From an uncultured bacterium (lineage in GTDB: Bacteria > Verrucomicrobiota > Lentisphaeria > Victivallales > UBA1829): a DNA stretch of 56,803 nt. The position numbers and the translations under genes were made by a program. Below, piece after piece: positions 52,922 to 56,803 of the stretch (the first letter of the stretch is position 1; every line of letters begins with the position of its first letter). Location of the stretch: assembly GCA_949290385.1 (NCBI GenBank), contig CASERY010000038.1, positions 1 through 56,803 of the forward strand, in the 5' to 3' direction. A model generated the notes under the pieces. The model saw only the letters and a program-made list of their open reading frames with translations. It was not told the DNA's origin and made no database searches.

Positions 52922-55057
52922 TCAGGCGTTGGATGGATTCGTTTCCACTTCCGGCAAATGACGATCTTTTGAAGAGGATGAATCTGGAGCATGAGGAGTG
53001 CTTTCAAAATCCATTTTCCTGCCACGGAACTGAATCTCATATAACTTAGCGTAACGGCCGCCCAGAGCAAGGAGTTCTTCATGAGTTCCGGATTCAACAA
53101 TGCGTCCTTTATCCAGGACAATAATCTGATCTGCATTCTGAATGGTGCTCAGACGATGCGCAATGGCAAAAACAGTACGATTGGTCATAACCCGGTTTAA
53201 CGCATCCTGCACCAGTTTTTCTGTTACGGTGTCCAGAGCGCTGGTTGCTTCGTCAAGAATCAGAATCGGCGGATTTTTCAAAATAGCGCGGGCTATGGCT
53301 ATACGCTGTTTTTCTCCCCCGGAAAGTTTAAAGCCTTTTTCTCCAACTTCCTCCTGATAACCTTCCGGATGGCCGCCGGAAACAATAAAGTTATGGGCAT
53401 TCGCCTCCTTGGCCGCCTGAATGACCTCATCCATCGTGGCATTCCGGTTCCCGTAGGCAATATTGTGCGCAATGGTATCGTTGAAAAGGACAGGATCCTG
53501 CGTAACAATGCCAATATGACTTCGAATAGAAGCTATGGAATAGTTCTGCACCGGCACTCCGTCAATGGTTACAGATCCGCCGGTAACATCGTAAAAACGG
53601 GCAATCAAATTGGCAATGGTCGTTTTCCCGGAGCCGGTTCCGCCAACAACTGCAACCATACTGCCCCGCTTGATTTTAAAACTCACGCCTTTAAGGATCA
53701 AATGGCTGGGATCATAGGCGAATTTCACATCATGGAATTCAATGGAATCTTTAAACTCTTTAAGCTCAACTGGATTTTCAATTTCCTTCAGTTCCGTATG
53801 TGTATCCACCAAATCAAAATAACGGTCGGCAGCCGCCATGCTCCGCTGAAGATGGTTCACCACCCGGGCAATATCTTTAATAGGACGATATGCAATAACA
53901 GCAGGCGCCAGTACAACCACCATCTGGCTGATCGTCACCCCTTGGCTATAGGAATATACCAGGAAGCACAGTGTAGCACTGACTGTCACCATTTCCATCA
54001 TAGGCTGCATCAGCAGCTGAATGCGGAGGACCCTGGCCATATTTTTGAAATATTTGTTGTTTTTCTGGCGGAAAGTCTCGATTTCCACATCTTCCATGTG
54101 ATTGGCTTTGACAACAAGAATACCGGTAAAAGTCTCATGCATACGGCTGAAAACATCAGCAATATTGGCAAAGGTCTTCCTGTAAATCTTCCGGACTTTT
54201 TTAGAAATCACGATAATGGGAATGACACAAATCGGCATACCAATAAGAATCAGCAGCATAATGCCCATATTGTGCTGCTGCCAGGCGAAATAAATCACGG
54301 CAGAAATACAGGCTAAAATTTCAATTGGACAGCGTGTTGCATCGGAAATCGCATCGGATACCGAAGCCTCTATTGCCGCAGTATCGTTCGTACACCGGCT
54401 GATCAGATGCCCGATATCCTGTTTCCCGTAAAAACACATGGACTGATGAATCAGACTCGTATAAATCTCTTCCCGCATATCCGCAATCACCCGGGTTCCA
54501 ACCCAGCGTGTAAAATAGTGATTTACGTATGTTGCCAGATTTTTCAGCATCCATGCCAGGACAAAAAAGAGAACATACATGCTGAAAAACTGCCAGCTCA
54601 TGCGTCCCATATCATCAACTACAGGGAAATTGAATTCAAACGGCCAGTGCACATCTACAGAACGTTTATTGACAGTAATAGGAAGATGAAAACGTTCTGC
54701 ATTTTTCCGGAGGCTGTCCATGGAAGAAGTCAGTTGCGGATCATTGTCCACCGGATGAATCATTTCCTCGACTGCACGCAGCTTCTGTTCTTCAGTCCAA
54801 TCCGGATTTTCCTGAATTTCACGAATAATATGTGATGCTGTTGCCGTAATCTCAGATCGTGTTCCCGGGTCTGTTTCCACAATCATCATCATTTTCGGCA
54901 GGACAATCAGACTGCTGAAGAGAGAACCACCTACCACGAAACCAGCCAGAATTCCAAGGGTAAGCCGGAACCAGTAAGGCTTCGTGTATTTTAAAAGTCT
55001 GAAATAGCTGGCGGATTTAAATTCTTTATAATTGGAATTGCGGGTCTTGTTACTCAT
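52922..55057 (-). CDS. ABC exporter of the MsbA/lipid-exporter type
   Basis: 711 residues, a fused membrane and ATPase half-transporter. Six membrane helices span residues 30-400. Between TM1 and TM2 is a long periplasmic insertion (about 60-155), larger than in MsbA. The ATPase has Walker A GGTGSGKTT (472-480), signature KLSGGEKQR (577-585), Walker B ILILDEATSALD (598-609) and the H-loop AHR. MsbA-type proteins flip lipid A or other lipid-linked molecules to the outer leaflet; the substrate here is not provable. GAGG lies before ATG. No TAG in 711 codons. Stop is TGA. Confidence 0.9.
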   Translation of the reverse strand: MSNKTRNSNYKEFKSASYFRLLKYTKPYWFRLTLGILAGFVVGGSLFSSLIVLPKMMMIVETDPGTRSEITATASHIIREIQENPDWTEEQKLRAVEEMIHPVDNDPQLTSSMDSLRKNAERFHLPITVNKRSVDVHWPFEFNFPVVDDMGRMSWQFFSMYVLFFVLAWMLKNLATYVNHYFTRWVGTRVIADMREEIYTSLIHQSMCFYGKQDIGHLISRCTNDTAAIEASVSDAISDATRCPIEILACISAVIYFAWQQHNMGIMLLILIGMPICVIPIIVISKKVRKIYRKTFANIADVFSRMHETFTGILVVKANHMEDVEIETFRQKNNKYFKNMARVLRIQLLMQPMMEMVTVSATLCFLVYSYSQGVTISQMVVVLAPAVIAYRPIKDIARVVNHLQRSMAAADRYFDLVDTHTELKEIENPVELKEFKDSIEFHDVKFAYDPSHLILKGVSFKIKRGSMVAVVGGTGSGKTTIANLIARFYDVTGGSVTIDGVPVQNYSIASIRSHIGIVTQDPVLFNDTIAHNIAYGNRNATMDEVIQAAKEANAHNFIVSGGHPEGYQEEVGEKGFKLSGGEKQRIAIARAILKNPPILILDEATSALDTVTEKLVQDALNRVMTNRTVFAIAHRLSTIQNADQIIVLDKGRIVESGTHEELLALGGRYAKLYEIQFRGRKMDFESTPHAPDSSSSKDRHLPEVETNPSNA

Positions 55058-55173
55058 CGGACCTCGGAGATCATAAATGCGTTAATGAGGAAATAAAAAA
55101 TAAACGGCCTCAGTTTAAGATAACGCAATCTTCAGGGAAGTCAAGGCATTTACACAAGAAATCCGTAGAAGCT

Positions 55174-56316
55174 TTATTCTTCCATGTTGCGGAGTCGCTC
55201 ATATTCTTTGCTGGCAAAACGGTCAGTCATCCCTGCCACATAGTCGGCTGCAGCGCGGCAAATGCCACTGGTGGCAATGCGTTTTTCTGCGGAACAGCCC
55301 ATCAGTTCAGGGTGTTCCATAATTTTTCGGTAAAGGTAACTCAGCCGGACATGCGACATTTCATTCAAGCCCTTGAGAGCCTCTCCGAAATAAAGATTCT
55401 TATACAGGAATGCCTTAAGCTCCTGGGTTTTTCTTGTGTATTCTTCAGAAAATGTAATCAGGGGCCTGTCCAAATAGAGCACATCTTCAGGACTGGACGG
55501 ATTGTAAGCCTGCAGCATTTCAGCCGATGTCCGAATCGCATTCCCCACCATATTGTCAATGAGACAGCGAATTGCATAAGCCTCCAGCCGCGGTCCGGAA
55601 ACAGACGGATCCTTTTTCCGTGCAGTCTCCAGCGCCTCCCTCCAAATCTCCAGTTCTTCCATTTGTTTTGAGTTCAACAGACCACAGTCCAGTCCGTCAT
55701 CAGCATCATGCCCGTAATAAGTCAGGTCATCCGCCAGATCAGCCGCCTGAGCTTCCAGAGAGCACTGTGGCGGAAGCTTTACGCCATCCAGTTCCGGACC
55801 GTCCTCCCGGTGCTTCATCAGGCCGCACCGGACCTCCCAGGTCAGATTGATTCCGTCGTAATCCGGATACTTGATCTCCAGAAAATCCACAATTCGCAAC
55901 GCTTGGAGATTATGATCAAAGCCGCCCTGATCCGCCATAAGCTCGTGAAGAGCCCGCTCTCCGGCATGACCGTAAGGGGTATGTCCAAGATCATGCGCCA
56001 GAGCTATCGCCTCTGCAAGATCTTCATTCAGCCTTAAGGCTCTGGCTATTGTCCGGGTAATGGCCGCCACTTCAATCGTGTGGGTAAGACGGTTCCTCAA
56101 ATGATCCCCGGTTCCGCTCAGAAATACTTGAGTCTTATATTCCAGTCGACGGAAGGCTTTACTGTGAAGAATGCGGTCCCGGTCTCGCTGAAAGGCTGTT
56201 CTGAAAGGATGCTCCTTTTCAGGGAAACGGCGTTTTCCTCCACATTCCGCATGCACCGCAAATGGAGCAAGATAGTCATTTTCAAGGCGATATAGATCCT
56301 TTATACTGCGGAACAT
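55174..56316 (-). CDS. dgt: Deoxyguanosinetriphosphate triphosphohydrolase-like protein
   Basis: 380 residues. The HD phosphohydrolase motifs are FRRLEYKTQVFLSGTGDHLRNRLTHTIEV (His and first ligand region), AIALAHDLGHTPYGHAGE (HD pair), and QAADLADDLTYYGHDADDG. It hydrolyses dNTP to deoxynucleoside and triphosphate, helping control dNTP pools. I use ATG 56316; a TTG at 56319 with AAGGAA at better spacing is possible. Stop is TAA. Confidence 0.9.
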   Translation of the reverse strand: MFRSIKDLYRLENDYLAPFAVHAECGGKRRFPEKEHPFRTAFQRDRDRILHSKAFRRLEYKTQVFLSGTGDHLRNRLTHTIEVAAITRTIARALRLNEDLAEAIALAHDLGHTPYGHAGERALHELMADQGGFDHNLQALRIVDFLEIKYPDYDGINLTWEVRCGLMKHREDGPELDGVKLPPQCSLEAQAADLADDLTYYGHDADDGLDCGLLNSKQMEELEIWREALETARKKDPSVSGPRLEAYAIRCLIDNMVGNAIRTSAEMLQAYNPSSPEDVLYLDRPLITFSEEYTRKTQELKAFLYKNLYFGEALKGLNEMSHVRLSYLYRKIMEHPELMGCSAEKRIATSGICRAAADYVAGMTDRFASKEYERLRNMEE

Positions 56317-56587
56317 CAACTTGCCATTCCTTTCATTCTCCAGGACGTTGAGTATACTTTAAAAAGAAAACGGCATATATTATATCTTCATTCTTTCTGT
56401 TTTCAAGCTGCTGGCTTTTTAAAGATACTCCTTTATAAGGCTTGAGTACGGATTGAAAAAAAGGTTTTTTACAGAATCTACATTGTATTTCCTGTCATTT
56501 GCATTATCTTTTAAGGAAAAGCATCTTTCAGATTCCATACTAACTAAAAGATTCCCGCACTCTGCAAAAGCAACAGGAGCTTTATAC
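56317..56587. other. Divergent intergenic region
   Basis: About 270 bases between dgt (minus) and the partial gene (plus); must hold promoters for both. Confidence 0.4.
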
Positions 56588-56803
56588 ATGTTCAAGATCC
56601 TTGTTCCCAGAAACGAAGGCATCTATAAAATTGCCGCTGATGAATTCGCATCGTTTTGGAAAAAAATAACGGGCAGACGGCTTTCCATCACGGAAAAGGA
56701 CGATCTCAAAAGTGATCTCATTGTCATGGGATCGGATGCAGTCAATGCCTTTACACACAGTAAAATCATTGAAAAGGTCATTCCGCAGTTCCAGATACGG
56801 AGC
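56588..56803 (+). CDS. N-terminus of a probable glycoside hydrolase-like protein
   Basis: 72 codons, cut by the window end. YKIAADEFASFWKKITGRRL and SDLIVMGSDAVNAF resemble the small alpha/beta N-terminal domain found before GH20, GH67 or DUF4838 catalytic domains (AAxEL...ITG, then IxVGxxxxN). No signal peptide is visible. The catalytic domain lies outside, so the assignment is tentative. Confidence 0.4.
   Translation, partial: MFKILVPRNEGIYKIAADEFASFWKKITGRRLSITEKDDLKSDLIVMGSDAVNAFTHSKIIEKVIPQFQIRS

Overview
The window is a chromosomal segment of a Gram-negative bacterium. It most resembles the Lentisphaerota/PVC lineage: it has the pseudopilin type that is amplified in that group, a DUF5597-like beta-galactosidase, and an MreB/RodZ/FtsK set beside a GC-moderate housekeeping complement. 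The taxonomic call is inference. I support 41 protein genes (two cut by the window ends) and two identical tRNA-Asp genes. I see no rRNA, CRISPR array, insertion sequence or prophage.

The dominant signal is that UAG behaves as a sense codon. Seventeen of the 41 genes read continuously only if in-frame TAG is translated. There are 26 such TAG codons, and no real gene is interrupted by TAA or TGA. All 40 complete genes can end at TAA (25) or TGA (15), and none has to end at TAG. The interrupted genes include core ones (mreB, ftsK, rodZ-like, rlmI-like, dppB-like, wecA-like, a site-2 protease), so decoding must be constitutive. Gene models below are given in full length with TAG read as an unknown residue X. 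No amber-decoding tRNA lies in the window and the inserted amino acid is not settled.

Layout: 1-1667, the end of arginine biosynthesis (argD, argF) with a terminator. 1777-6267, envelope polysaccharide genes (WecA-CapD-like fusion, GT39-like membrane glycosyltransferase). 6742-8700, the redox repressor Rex with a Rex-type operator, and a pseudopilin with a strong promoter. 9003-14195, mutY, an RlmI-like methyltransferase, mreB and lysA on the minus strand. 14507-19104, a NIF3-C-terminal-like protein, an M50 protease, two tRNA-Asp, a beta-galactosidase and a nitroreductase. 19105-23601, a repeat-bearing non-coding stretch, an acidic protein and ribosomal protein S1. 23949-26801, FetAB-like metal exporter and rsmD. 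26969-32414, envelope or secreted proteins of unknown role, including a paralogous pair. 33009-36852, a nucleoside deoxyribosyltransferase-like protein, a DnaQ-like exonuclease, galE and purT. 37051-40701, a peptide/nickel-type ABC permease and binding protein. 40856-44564, a glycosyltransferase and three uncharacterised proteins. 44975-50880, alanine racemase, a RodZ-like protein and FtsK. 51469-56803, rfbB, an MsbA-like exporter, dGTPase and the start of a probable glycosidase.

Many genes serve the cell envelope and shape (wecA, GT39, galE, rfbB, msbA, alr, lysA, mreB, rodZ, ftsK). Genes without any TAG include rpsA, msbA, lysA and purT, so TAG use is uneven and low, about 1.8 per 1000 codons by my count.
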